Shown here: positions 9,520 to 17,732 of the stretch, piece after piece
Layout: each line of letters opens with the position of its first letter
Numbering within the stretch: the stretch's first letter is position 1
Assembly (NCBI RefSeq): GCF_018613805.1
Contig: NZ_JAGGPL010000001.1
Location: 248,001-312,000 of the forward strand
Length of the DNA stretch: 64,000 bases
Reading direction: 5' to 3'
Source: Arthrobacter sp. ISL-48
GTDB lineage: Bacteria; Actinomycetota; Actinomycetes; Actinomycetales; Micrococcaceae
Notes under the pieces: model-generated
What the model was told of the DNA's origin: nothing
Databases searched by the model: none
What the model saw: only the letters and a program-made list of their open reading frames with translations
Translations under genes and position numbers: made by a program

Positions 9520-10995
9520 GTGACTGTTGACCGCACCGCAGATGCCGGCACCGGCAATTCCGTAGATCTTGACGTTGAACCCTTACACGGAGGCGTGCCT
9601 GCATCCGCCAGCGCCCAGCTCGGCTCCACCGGTACAACCACCGCCCCCGCCCTTGAATTCCGCCCCGGCCGCTGGATCGCCAACTGGGATGCCGAGAACA
9701 AGGAGCAGTGGGAATCCGCAGGGCGCTCCATCGCCCGCCGCAACCTTAACTGGTCCATCTTCGCCGAGTTCCTCGGCTTCGTGGTCTGGCAACTGTGGTC
9801 CATCGTCGTGGTCCAGCTCCCCGGGGCCGGCTTCAAGATCGACACCAACCAGATCTTCTGGCTGATCTCCATGCCCAGCCTGGTAGGCGCCACGCTCCGC
9901 ATCCCGTACACCTTCATGGTTCCGCGCTTCGGCGGACGGAACTGGACCATCGTGTCCGCCCTCCTCCTCCTGATCCCCTCGATCGGACTGGCCCTCTGCG
10001 TCTCCAACCCGGAAACCCCGTTCGGCGTCATGCTGCTGGTGGCGGCCCTGGCCGGCTTCGGCGGCGGCAACTTCGCCAGCTCCATGGCCAACATCACCTT
10101 CTTCTACCCGGCCCGCGAGAAAGGCTGGGCCCTGGGCCTGAACGCCGCCGGCGGTAACATGGGTGCGGCCATTGCACAGCTTGCCGTCCCCATCGTTATC
10201 ACCCTGCTGGCGGCAGGAAGCGTCAACCTGCCCATGGCAGGCTGGATGTGGGTGCCCTTGATCCTGATCGCAGCATTCGGCGCCTTCAAGTACATGGACA
10301 ACCTCTCCAGCGCCAAGGGGGACGTTGCCGGCTCGGTGGCTGCCCTCAAGGAACCGCATCTGTGGATCATGGCCCTGCTGTACATCGGCACCTTCGGCTC
10401 CTTCATCGGCTTCGCCGGCGTGTTCCCCAAGCTCATCAAGGACTACTTCCCCGCGTTCTCCTCCATCGGAGTGGGCACCGTGGCGCTGTCCCTGGCCTTC
10501 CTCGGCCCGCTGGTCGGTTCCCTCGCACGGCCCTATGGCGGCCGCATGGCTGACCGCATGGGCGGCGCCCGGATGACCGTTGCAGCCTTCGCTTCCATGG
10601 CCGTGATTACCCTGACCATGATCTGGACCCTTCCGCTGAAGAACTTCTGGCTCTTCCTGGTCTTGTTCCTGCTCCTGTTCACGGCGAGCGGCTTCGGCAA
10701 CGGCGCCACATACCGGATGATTCCGATCATCTTCGCCACCTCCAGCCGCGCCGCCAAGTCCGGTGCCAGTACTGTAGCCACGCAGCGCCTGGCATCCTCG
10801 GCACTCGGCCTCATCTCCGCCATCGGCGCCTACGGCGGGTTTGTTATCCCGCAGGTGCTGAACGCGTCCAACACCGCCAGCGGATCCTACACGCCGGCCT
10901 TCTACGGATTCGTCGGAGCCTATGTCCTGATGCTGGTTGTCTGCTGGGCCTTCTACATCCGCAACGCCAACCGAAATGCGATGGGACACGTCTAA
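9520..10995 (+). CDS. narK: Nitrate/nitrite MFS transporter
   Basis: This 491-residue member of the nitrate/nitrite porter family (NarK/NasA) has twelve membrane helices. Family signatures are visible: the glycine-rich nitrate motif AALAGFGGGNFASSMANITFF in TM5 and the paired GFGNGATYRMIPIIF in TM11. An unusual cytoplasmic N-terminal extension of about 75 residues precedes TM1, and NWDAENKEQWES near residue 57 is typical of the actinobacterial subgroup. GTG 9520 sits six bases after AGAGGAGGT, an excellent ribosome-binding site. The gene is first in the narK-nasA-nasB operon; one base separates its stop from the nasA ATG. It should import nitrate for assimilation, and perhaps export nitrite. 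Confidence 0.93.
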   Translation: MTVDRTADAGTGNSVDLDVEPLHGGVPASASAQLGSTGTTTAPALEFRPGRWIANWDAENKEQWESAGRSIARRNLNWSIFAEFLGFVVWQLWSIVVVQLPGAGFKIDTNQIFWLISMPSLVGATLRIPYTFMVPRFGGRNWTIVSALLLLIPSIGLALCVSNPETPFGVMLLVAALAGFGGGNFASSMANITFFYPAREKGWALGLNAAGGNMGAAIAQLAVPIVITLLAAGSVNLPMAGWMWVPLILIAAFGAFKYMDNLSSAKGDVAGSVAALKEPHLWIMALLYIGTFGSFIGFAGVFPKLIKDYFPAFSSIGVGTVALSLAFLGPLVGSLARPYGGRMADRMGGARMTVAAFASMAVITLTMIWTLPLKNFWLFLVLFLLLFTASGFGNGATYRMIPIIFATSSRAAKSGASTVATQRLASSALGLISAIGAYGGFVIPQVLNASNTASGSYTPAFYGFVGAYVLMLVVCWAFYIRNANRNAMGHV

Positions 10996-10996
10996 C

Positions 10997-13225
10997 ATGA
11001 CCAAAAGCGCCGACACGCACTGCCCTTACTGCGCCCTGCAGTGCGCCATGACGCTCAAGTCTCCAGCGGAACTGACCCCGGCTTCCCAGCCGGGGTCAGT
11101 CCCCGTGCCGGCTGAATCCGCCGCAAACGGCACTGCCCTTGAGGCGCCGCTCCTGGAAGTCAGCGGGCGGGAATTCCCCACCAACCGTGGCGGTCTCTGC
11201 CGCAAGGGCTGGACCTCAGCCACCCTCCTGAACCACCCCGGCCGCGTCACCGAACCGCTCCTGAAGGGGCCGGACGGGATCCACCGGCCCATCGGCTGGG
11301 ATCAGGCCCTGGCACTGGCCACCACTGCCGTTAAGGCCGCCCGCGCGAAGTACGGGGCGGACGCCGTCGGAGTTTTCGGCGGCGGCGGCCTCACGAACGA
11401 AAAGGCCTACATGCTGGGCAAATTCGCCCGCCTGGCCCTGGGCACGTCCCGGATCGACTACAACGGCAGGTTCTGCATGTCCTCCGCTGCGGCCGCCGGT
11501 ATGCGCGCCTTCGGTGTGGACCGCGGACTCCCCTTCCCGCTTCAGGACCTGGACAACGCCAGCACCATCATGATGCTCGGCTCCAACGTCGCCGAAACCA
11601 TGCCCCCATTCGTCCAGCACCTCAAAGGTGCCCGCGACGCCGGCGGGCTGATCATCGTCGATCCCCGCCGCTCCGCAACCGCTGCCTTTACGTCCGACGG
11701 CGGCGGCATCCACCTGCAGCCCCAGCCCGGCACCGACCTCACCCTCCTGCTGGGCTTGTCCCACGTCGTCGTCCATGAAGGCCTGGCCGACACCCGCTTC
11801 ATCGAAGAACGGACCTCCGGCTACGAGGCCGTGGTCCGCAGCGTGAACTCCTTCTGGCCCGAGCGTGTACAGTCCCTCACTGGTGTCCCGGCAGAGCTCA
11901 TCCGCGAAGCCGCCCGCAGGCTCGCCGACGGAGCCAGCAAAGGCGGCAGCTACATCCTCACCGGCCGCGGGGTGGAACAGCATGTGGACGGAACAGACAC
12001 CGCCACCGCAGCCATCAACCTCAGCCTCCTCCTCGGCCTGCCCGGTTCGGGCCGCAGCGGCTACGGCACGCTCACTGGCCAGGGCAACGGCCAGGGCGGC
12101 CGCGAACACGGCCAGAAGGCCGACCAGCTTCCCGGGTACCGCAAAATCACCGACCCCGCCGCGCGCGCCCACGTGGCCGGCGTCTGGGGCGTCCCGGAGG
12201 AATTGATCCCGGGCGCTGGCCTGCCCGCCGTGCAGCTCCTGAAATCACTCGGAAAGCCCGACGGCGTCCGTTGCCTCTTCGTGCACGCCTCCAACATCGC
12301 GGTGGCCTCCCCCGACGCAAACTCCGTCATCGAAGGTCTCCGCAGCCTGGACTTCCTGATGGTTTGCGACTTCTTCATGTCCGAGACGGCTGCCGAAGCC
12401 GACCTCATCCTGCCCGTGCTCCAGTGGGCGGAGGAGGAAGGCACGCTGACCAACCTTGAGGGCCGCGTCCTGCGCCGCCGCCGTGCCCTGCAGCCGCCGT
12501 CCGGGGCACGCAGTGAGCTGTGGATCATGGCGCGGCTGGCCGAAGCCCTGGACGCCCCGTCCACCTACAGCGAGGACCCGGAAACGGTGTTTGAGGAGCT
12601 GCGGCTCGCCTCCGCAGGCGGGCTGGCCGACTACTCCGGGATCGACTACGCGATGCTGGACCGGGGCGAGGCCGCCTACTGGCCGTACCCCGCGGGCAGC
12701 ACCGGGACCCCGCGGCTCTTCCTGGATGCCTTTGCGCACGGCGACGGCAAGGCGGTCATGACCCCGGTGACCCCCCGCCGCCGTCGTACTCCTGCCGCCA
12801 ACCCCGACCCCGCCGCCAAAACCATGACCCTGATCACCGGCCGCCTCCTGGAGCACTACCAGTCCGGGGCGCAGACCCGACGGGTAGCCGAGCTGCTCGC
12901 CACCCAGCCCGAGGCGAAGATGCAGATCCATCCTGCGGCCGCGGCCGGAATGGGCATCACGGAGGGGTCCTTTGTCTCGGTGGCCAACGAGCGCGGGGAG
13001 GTGGTGTGCCGGGCGGAACTCAGCACGGCCATCCGACCCGAAACAGTCTTCCTGCCCTTCCATTTTCCTGAGCTGGAAAGCGCCAACCGCCTGACGGAGG
13101 CCGCCACGGACCCCATTTCCGGGATGCCCGAATTCAAGTTCAACAAGGTGTGGGTGCGGCTGGCCGCGAGCCAGACCCAAAATTCGCCCCAGAACAGTGT
13201 TCTTCAGACGACGGAGGCCTCATGA
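10997..13225 (+). CDS. nasA: Assimilatory nitrate reductase, molybdopterin catalytic subunit
   Basis: This 742-residue Mo-bis-MGD oxidoreductase reduces nitrate to nitrite in the cytoplasm. The N-terminal [4Fe-4S] ligands are Cys9, Cys12, Cys16 and Cys68 (HCPYCALQC, then GGLCRKGW), the Nas/NapA pattern. The catalytic-domain signature GRFCMSSAAAAGMRAFGVDRG (about residues 155-175) supplies the expected Cys ligand for Mo. The C-terminal molybdopterin-dinucleotide-binding domain starts near TLITGRLLEHYQSGAQTRR. It lacks the C-terminal [2Fe-2S] BFD domain found in some NasA proteins; that domain is on the next gene instead. It begins one base after narK and overlaps the nasB start by four bases (ATGA), so the three are tightly coupled. 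Confidence 0.93.
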   Translation: MTKSADTHCPYCALQCAMTLKSPAELTPASQPGSVPVPAESAANGTALEAPLLEVSGREFPTNRGGLCRKGWTSATLLNHPGRVTEPLLKGPDGIHRPIGWDQALALATTAVKAARAKYGADAVGVFGGGGLTNEKAYMLGKFARLALGTSRIDYNGRFCMSSAAAAGMRAFGVDRGLPFPLQDLDNASTIMMLGSNVAETMPPFVQHLKGARDAGGLIIVDPRRSATAAFTSDGGGIHLQPQPGTDLTLLLGLSHVVVHEGLADTRFIEERTSGYEAVVRSVNSFWPERVQSLTGVPAELIREAARRLADGASKGGSYILTGRGVEQHVDGTDTATAAINLSLLLGLPGSGRSGYGTLTGQGNGQGGREHGQKADQLPGYRKITDPAARAHVAGVWGVPEELIPGAGLPAVQLLKSLGKPDGVRCLFVHASNIAVASPDANSVIEGLRSLDFLMVCDFFMSETAAEADLILPVLQWAEEEGTLTNLEGRVLRRRRALQPPSGARSELWIMARLAEALDAPSTYSEDPETVFEELRLASAGGLADYSGIDYAMLDRGEAAYWPYPAGSTGTPRLFLDAFAHGDGKAVMTPVTPRRRRTPAANPDPAAKTMTLITGRLLEHYQSGAQTRRVAELLATQPEAKMQIHPAAAAGMGITEGSFVSVANERGEVVCRAELSTAIRPETVFLPFHFPELESANRLTEAATDPISGMPEFKFNKVWVRLAASQTQNSPQNSVLQTTEAS

Positions 13226-14781
13226 GTGAGCAGATTGTCATTGTGGGCTTTGGCCCGGTTGCCGCCCGCCTGGTCGATGAGCTGATGCCCGCGGTCCGCG
13301 ACGGACAGGTCCAGCTCACGGTTGTGGGTGAGGAACCAGAGGCAGCGTACAACCGCGTCCTGGTGGCCGACCTCGGGGTCGGACGCACCACCGCCGATGC
13401 CCTGGCACTGGCCGATGCGGAAGCGCTGGCAGCCGTTGGCGTCGACGTCCGGCTCGGGGTCCGTGTGCGCCGCGTCGACCGTGCGCGCCAGCAGGTGGTC
13501 CTCACCGACGGCTCCGCGGTCCACTACGAGCGCCTGGTGTTTGCCACGGGGTCGCGTCCAGTCATCCCCAACCTCACAGGCATCAACCCCGACCCCACCT
13601 CCCCTGTGCTTCCGGCAGGGGTCACGGCTCTCCGCGACCTGCGCGACGCCGGGTTACTCCGGCAGGCCGTCGACGGCGGCAAGCGCGTGGTGGTGCTGGG
13701 CGGTGGCGTCCTGGGCCTTGAGACAGCGCTGGCCGCGGCCGAAGAAGGCGCCACCGTGACGGTGGTCCATAACGGCCCGCACCCCCTGGGCCGCAACATC
13801 GACCGCGGCGGGGGCGCGGTGCTGGCCGCCAGCCTGCGCCAGTGCGGTGTGCGGATGGCCGGCAACGCCAGGTCCACCGGCGTCGAACATAACGCTCCCG
13901 ACGGCGGGTTCTCGGCTTTGCTGCTGGACGACGGTTCGGCGATCGACGGCGATCTCCTGGTCATCTCCTGCGGCGTCCGGCCACGAACCGAGCTCGCCGA
14001 AGGCTGCGGCCTCTCCACGGCCACGGGCATCCTGGTGGACCACCGGCTCCGCGCCCACCACGAGCCGCACATCTTCGCTATCGGCGACTGCGCCGAGGTC
14101 CGCTGCCCTGATGCGGCGTGCCCCGAATGCCGCACCGCCAAGGGCCCGTCAGGCCTGGTGGGGCCCGGCTGGCGGCAGGCCGAATGGCTTGCCGAGTACC
14201 TCACCCTGCTGGCCACCGGAACGCAGGAGGAAGCGGACACCCTGCCCGCACTCCCGCAGGAGCAGGCCGGCGTGATTGTGCTCAAGGCCCGGGGCCTGAA
14301 CATGGCCGTGGCCGGCGAGAATGGCGCCGAGCCGTGGGACGAAGACGCCCTCACAGCGGGCGCCGTTAATGGCCGCGCCCGGCTGCAGGTCGCCCAGTGG
14401 TCCGATCCCGAACACGGCCGCTATGTGAAGATGACCACCCGCGGAGGGGTGCTGGAAGGCCTCGTGTCCGTCGGCATGCCCCGTACTGCTGCGGAACTTG
14501 TGGGCCTCTTCGAACGAACAGCGGAGCTGCCGGCGGACCGTTCGCTGCTGCTCCGCCTGGACGGCCCGGACCAGCTGGTCTCCGGCCCCGCCGACCCGCA
14601 AGGTACTGTCTGCCGGTGCGCGGGAATCAGCGGGGCCAAGATCCAGGGCGCGGTCGAGGAAGGCTGCTCCACGGTGGCGGAGGTCTCCAAGGCCACCCGT
14701 GCCGGAACAGGCTGCGGCAGCTGCCATGAGGACATCAAGGGGCTCATCGAAAAACACTTCCAGGCGGCTCCTGCCGCCTGA
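13222..14781 (+). CDS. nasB: Nitrate reductase electron-transfer subunit, FAD plus BFD-type [2Fe-2S]
   Basis: This 519-residue flavoprotein is predicted to pass electrons from NAD(P)H to NasA. It opens with an FAD-binding motif (IVIVGFGPVAARLVDEL). The FAD-contact region AYNRVLVADLG follows, then a second nucleotide-binding loop for NAD(P)H (VVVLGGGVLGLETALAAAEEG, about residues 155-175) and HIFAIGDCAEV. The C-terminal bacterioferritin-associated-ferredoxin-like domain carries Cys464, Cys466, Cys498 and Cys501. The N-terminal part resembles the front of NirB (24302) and the short flavoprotein at 29382. ATG 13222 overlaps the nasA stop. It could formally be annotated as a nitrite reductase large-subunit homologue, but it has no siroheme domain. 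Confidence 0.88.
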   Translation: MSEQIVIVGFGPVAARLVDELMPAVRDGQVQLTVVGEEPEAAYNRVLVADLGVGRTTADALALADAEALAAVGVDVRLGVRVRRVDRARQQVVLTDGSAVHYERLVFATGSRPVIPNLTGINPDPTSPVLPAGVTALRDLRDAGLLRQAVDGGKRVVVLGGGVLGLETALAAAEEGATVTVVHNGPHPLGRNIDRGGGAVLAASLRQCGVRMAGNARSTGVEHNAPDGGFSALLLDDGSAIDGDLLVISCGVRPRTELAEGCGLSTATGILVDHRLRAHHEPHIFAIGDCAEVRCPDAACPECRTAKGPSGLVGPGWRQAEWLAEYLTLLATGTQEEADTLPALPQEQAGVIVLKARGLNMAVAGENGAEPWDEDALTAGAVNGRARLQVAQWSDPEHGRYVKMTTRGGVLEGLVSVGMPRTAAELVGLFERTAELPADRSLLLRLDGPDQLVSGPADPQGTVCRCAGISGAKIQGAVEEGCSTVAEVSKATRAGTGCGSCHEDIKGLIEKHFQAAPAA

Positions 14782-14819
14782 GTGAGGCTAAATAAGTCTT
14801 GCCACGACCGGGGTCTGCC

Positions 14820-15584
14820 CTACTCCCGAGCTCTGGCCTCCACGCCGGTTCCGGGCCTGGTCAGCGGTGGATGGATCGGACTCCGCGTGGCTGTGAAAAG
14901 AGCTGCAGGCGCCCCGGTTGCAGCTCTAGACTTCCGTCCGGTGTCCTGAAGGTGGGGCATCATCTTCCGTGTGAAGTTACCTGCTGCCAGGCGCGTATTC
15001 CATGTTGCCTCGTAGACCGTGCGGAGCTGTGTCATCGTGAACTCTTCGGGCACCAACTGGGCGGCTACGGTACTGTATTCCATCTTGCCTGAAAGCCGGT
15101 CCAGGCCATCCCGGAGGATTATGGCGTGGTCGAACGCCATGGTGCTTTCAAGTACCTGATGGACGGGGTGCCACGCGGCGGCAGCTGCGTCTGAGCCCGC
15201 CGACAATGCCGGCAGGATCCGGCCGTCGGTTGCCAGCAGGGCCAGATGGGCGACGGAGACTACCCGCATCCGCGGGTCCCGGTCCGGGTCGCTGTATGTA
15301 GCCAACTGCTCGACGTGCACAGGCATCCGGCCAAGGTCCAAACCGGTTTCTTCTGCGAGCTCCCTGTATGCCGCCTGCCCTGTGGACTCACGTGGGCCGA
15401 CGAACCCTCCAGGCAGAGCGAGACCGCCCATGAACGGGTGCATGCCTCGGTGGACCAGAGCCGAGTGCAGCGCTCCCTCCGCCACGGCCAGAACCACCAG
15501 GTCCACCGCCAATGCAACGGAAGGGTAATCGTTCGGCGCATAAGCCTGGAGGAAATCCTGCTCTGCATCCCAGTCCCTACTCAA
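14820..15584 (-). CDS. nrtR: Nudix-domain transcriptional regulator of NAD metabolism (NrtR-like)
   Basis: This 254-residue protein is a Nudix domain followed by a winged helix, the NrtR architecture. The Nudix box is complete (GFVGPRE, then RELAEETGL: GX5EX7REUXEEXGU), so hydrolase activity on ADP-ribose-like compounds is not excluded. The C-terminal segment with VPEEFTMTQLRTVYEATW is the wing-helix of NrtR regulators. The start is set at TTG 15584: AAGGAG lies just upstream and the codon overlaps the nadR stop as TTGA. Longer ATG alternatives inside nadR lack a ribosome site. Known NrtR proteins repress NAD synthesis or salvage genes and release DNA with ADP-ribose. Its neighbours pnuC and nadR, and paired operator-like elements at 17371-17427, fit that role. 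Confidence 0.85.
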   Translation of the reverse strand: MSRDWDAEQDFLQAYAPNDYPSVALAVDLVVLAVAEGALHSALVHRGMHPFMGGLALPGGFVGPRESTGQAAYRELAEETGLDLGRMPVHVEQLATYSDPDRDPRMRVVSVAHLALLATDGRILPALSAGSDAAAAAWHPVHQVLESTMAFDHAIILRDGLDRLSGKMEYSTVAAQLVPEEFTMTQLRTVYEATWNTRLAAGNFTRKMMPHLQDTGRKSRAATGAPAALFTATRSPIHPPLTRPGTGVEARARE

Positions 15585-16690
15585 AGTGGCGCTCCTTCCA
15601 GGACGGTACGCCTGGCCCATGGCGGCGAGTCGAAAGCGTGCCTTTGGGCCAGAATGGCGTCGATGACGTCGATCGATGTGCGCATGCGCCGGTCCGGGGT
15701 TCCCGTGACCAGGATCCACGAGTGCCCTTCCTTAGTGAGGGTCTCCTTGCACCATTCGGTCATTTCGGCCCGGCGCCCTACGCCTTCGCGCCAGCCGTCG
15801 TCTTCGAAGTCCACTCCCTCATGATCGGTGACCAGGTAAAGGTCGCGACGAGGCAGGCGGCCAGCTGCGGCATAAGAGCCATAGCTTCGTTCGCCCATGT
15901 AATAACGTTCCCACAGCGTAGTCGCCAAGGCGTCGGTGTCGGCGATAACCAGCGGACAGGCATCGGCCGCGTCATTCTCCATCTCGTTTTGCCGTGCCCC
16001 GATGAGTCCAAAATCCGCCGCAGTCCAGACCATCTCCGCCAACACGGCGTTCGGCCTGTCGGCGCGGAGGGCATCGAACTTCTCATAGGTGTGCTGTCGT
16101 CCGTATTCCGGCACGTCGGCGATGTGAGGGAACCTGTGCCGGTAGTGGTCTGTCAGCGCCCTTGCCAGAGTTGTTGTGCCGGTGGATTCGGCACCCACAA
16201 CGATGATGCGGGTGCACATGTCCTGCCTGGCAGAGGGAATGATGGCGGGCCACGCAGCGCTAAGATCCTCACGGCATAGGGTCCCGCTGACCGGGTAGGT
16301 GGACCGGGCAGGGTCCACGGAGACATGCTCGGCGCCGAAGGCGGCAGCCAGCCGGGGTCCATACTCCTCGGAGCTGAACACCGCGTCGATGTGGTTAACG
16401 CCGCGACTCTTTAGAGCAAGGCGCATCAGCTCGGTTTCTGCTTTCCAGATCTCGTCAGACCCGTAGTCCTCCGGGCAATCATTGCGCATGCTGAGTACCT
16501 GTATCGCAGCGTGGCCAGATAGTTCTTCCTCAAGCCACCGGGTGCGTTCCGCCACATCCAAGGATTCGAACCTGCTACCGAGGACCACGACAGAAACCCG
16601 CTTTGCCTGTGCTGCGGCCGTTGCGATGAGATGGACGTGGCCAGCGTGGGGCGGGTAGAACTTTCCGATGACCATGGCGTTCGTGTACAC
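15581..16690 (-). CDS. nadR: NadR-like bifunctional NMN adenylyltransferase / nicotinamide riboside kinase
   Basis: This 369-residue protein phosphorylates nicotinamide riboside and adenylylates NMN to NAD. The N-terminal nucleotidyltransferase has GKFYPPHAGHVHLI (the HxGH catalytic motif). The C-terminal kinase has a P-loop-like VVGAESTGTTTLARAL (GAESTGTTTL, about residues 160-175) instead of a canonical GKS/T Walker A. That replacement (Gly-Thr-Thr for Gly-Lys-Ser/Thr) removes the usual lysine and deserves a check. There is no N-terminal helix-turn-helix, unlike enterobacterial NadR. GTG 16690 is preceded by AGGAG six bases upstream and starts one base after the pnuC stop. Together with PnuC it forms a riboside salvage route. 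Confidence 0.88.
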   Translation of the reverse strand: MYTNAMVIGKFYPPHAGHVHLIATAAAQAKRVSVVVLGSRFESLDVAERTRWLEEELSGHAAIQVLSMRNDCPEDYGSDEIWKAETELMRLALKSRGVNHIDAVFSSEEYGPRLAAAFGAEHVSVDPARSTYPVSGTLCREDLSAAWPAIIPSARQDMCTRIIVVGAESTGTTTLARALTDHYRHRFPHIADVPEYGRQHTYEKFDALRADRPNAVLAEMVWTAADFGLIGARQNEMENDAADACPLVIADTDALATTLWERYYMGERSYGSYAAAGRLPRRDLYLVTDHEGVDFEDDGWREGVGRRAEMTEWCKETLTKEGHSWILVTGTPDRRMRTSIDVIDAILAQRHAFDSPPWARRTVLEGAPL

Positions 16691-16691
16691 G

Positions 16692-17357
16692 TCAGGCTCC
16701 TGCGGTTACCGGTGCAGGAAAAGGAGCCGGAGCTTCGGCCGCATAGGCGCGCTTCCAGCCAATGAGCCCGTAAATGCACAGGAAAAGGAATCCGATATAG
16801 AGGACAGCGGTCAGCGTAAGCCCGCGGCTGAAGTACAGCGGGACTGAGACCACATCGATGAGGATCCAGACGTACCAATGCTGGAAAATCTTCTTTGCCT
16901 GCCCGTAAGTGGCCACTAGGGAGGCAGTTAGGACAAAGGCGTCAGGCCAGGGAACCGCGGAGTCTGTGCCATGGGTGAGCACCATTGCGACGGCGGCGGT
17001 GCCCGCGGCTGTTGCGCCGAAACCAACGAAGGCCTCTGTCCATGAGGCGTGCCGGATAGGCAGGTCGTTCTTACCGGCAGTCCTCGCGTTACCGCGGATC
17101 CAGTTGTACCAGCCGTAGCATGCGATGGCAGCAAATATCACTTGGAGAACTGCCTCACCGTAGAGCGCAGCGCCCAGGAACAGAATCATGAAACAAGCGT
17201 TGTTCAGGATACCTACGGGCCAGTTCCAAAGTTCTTGCCGGGCGACTCCGTACACACAGGCCGCGCCGGTGAGGAAGCCTATGACCTCGATCCAGCTGAC
17301 CGGAGCGTTGAAAAGTGTGAATGCTGGGGAGTTCATCCACGCGATCAGGTGGTCCAT
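16692..17357 (-). CDS. pnuC: Nicotinamide riboside transporter PnuC
   Basis: This 221-residue membrane protein of the PnuC family is a facilitator for nicotinamide riboside. Seven hydrophobic segments are visible. Family motifs are VYGVARQELWNWPVGILNNACF in the first half and ATYGQAKKIFQHWYVWILIDVVSVPLYF in the second, with the tryptophans that line the riboside path. The start was placed at ATG 17357 (MDHLIAWMNSPAF); ATG 17369 and TTG 17381 are alternatives and the ribosome site is weak for all. It is first in the pnuC-nadR-nrtR operon, with one base before nadR. Import drives trapping by NadR phosphorylation. Confidence 0.9.
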   Translation of the reverse strand: MDHLIAWMNSPAFTLFNAPVSWIEVIGFLTGAACVYGVARQELWNWPVGILNNACFMILFLGAALYGEAVLQVIFAAIACYGWYNWIRGNARTAGKNDLPIRHASWTEAFVGFGATAAGTAAVAMVLTHGTDSAVPWPDAFVLTASLVATYGQAKKIFQHWYVWILIDVVSVPLYFSRGLTLTAVLYIGFLFLCIYGLIGWKRAYAAEAPAPFPAPVTAGA

Positions 17358-17370
17358 AGCGGTTCCCATC

Positions 17371-17427
17371 GTTATTATCAAACTGATAACAGCACCATAG
17401 CAGGCTTTTTATCAGTCAGACAATAAC
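17371..17427 (-). promoter_or_regulatory. pnuC promoter flanked by two inverted 19-bp elements (candidate NrtR operators)
   Basis: Element A on the minus strand (17389-17371) reads TTATCAGTTTGATAATAAC. Element B on the plus strand (17409-17427) reads TTATCAGTCAGACAATAAC. They match at 16 of 19 positions and face each other 19 bp apart. Element A also contains the perfect dyad TTATCA-AAC-TGATAA (plus strand, 17375-17389). A minus-strand promoter lies between and over them: TTGTCT (17423-17418), 18-bp spacer, TATGGT (17399-17394). B therefore covers the -35, and A covers the start region up to the pnuC codon. Since nrtR is the last gene of this operon, autoregulation by NrtR is the simplest reading. 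Confidence 0.6.
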
Positions 17428-17484
17428 CGGTAGGTCCCCGGCGGTTGACCCTTATTTTCGGGCCTTTGGGGCCCAGTCCAGGGT

Positions 17485-17670
17485 CTAAGCAGGAGCCTTG
17501 GGGATCATGATCCACAGCGCAATGTAGACGAGCTCACCAACGCCCACCACGCCAAAGATCACAAAGCCCAGCCGGACGAGGAACTTTGGAACCCCGAACC
17601 GTGCTGCCAGCGCTGCACACACGCCACCGATGATCTTTCCACTGCGCGGCCGCTCAAGAGCTGTAGTCAT
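17485..17670 (-). CDS. Small PspC-domain membrane protein
   Basis: This 61-residue protein consists almost entirely of a PspC domain: RSGKIIGGVCAALAARFGVPKFLVRLGFV followed by a second hydrophobic stretch ending IALWIMIPKAPA. PspC domains are membrane-bound and take part in envelope-stress signalling in larger proteins. Stand-alone short versions are common in actinobacteria and their role is not established. ATG 17670 (MTTALERPRSGK) was preferred over an upstream in-frame start because homologous domains begin about here. The gene stands alone between pnuC and lpdA. Confidence 0.8.
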   Translation of the reverse strand: MTTALERPRSGKIIGGVCAALAARFGVPKFLVRLGFVIFGVVGVGELVYIALWIMIPKAPA

Positions 17671-17732
17671 GCCGCCACGGTACCCCGATGAGCCGGCTGC
17701 CACCAGCGCTCTTGGCACCGGCTCACAGAAGG

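Noticed and set aside
13222..14781. Annotation as nitrite reductase large subunit
   Set aside because: It has the FAD and [2Fe-2S] parts but no siroheme domain. Position after nasA indicates the nitrate-reductase electron-transfer subunit.
17371..17427. NAD- or purine-type riboswitch before pnuC
   Set aside because: The predicted transcript leader is only about 20-30 nt, too short for a riboswitch, and the repeats look like protein-binding elements.
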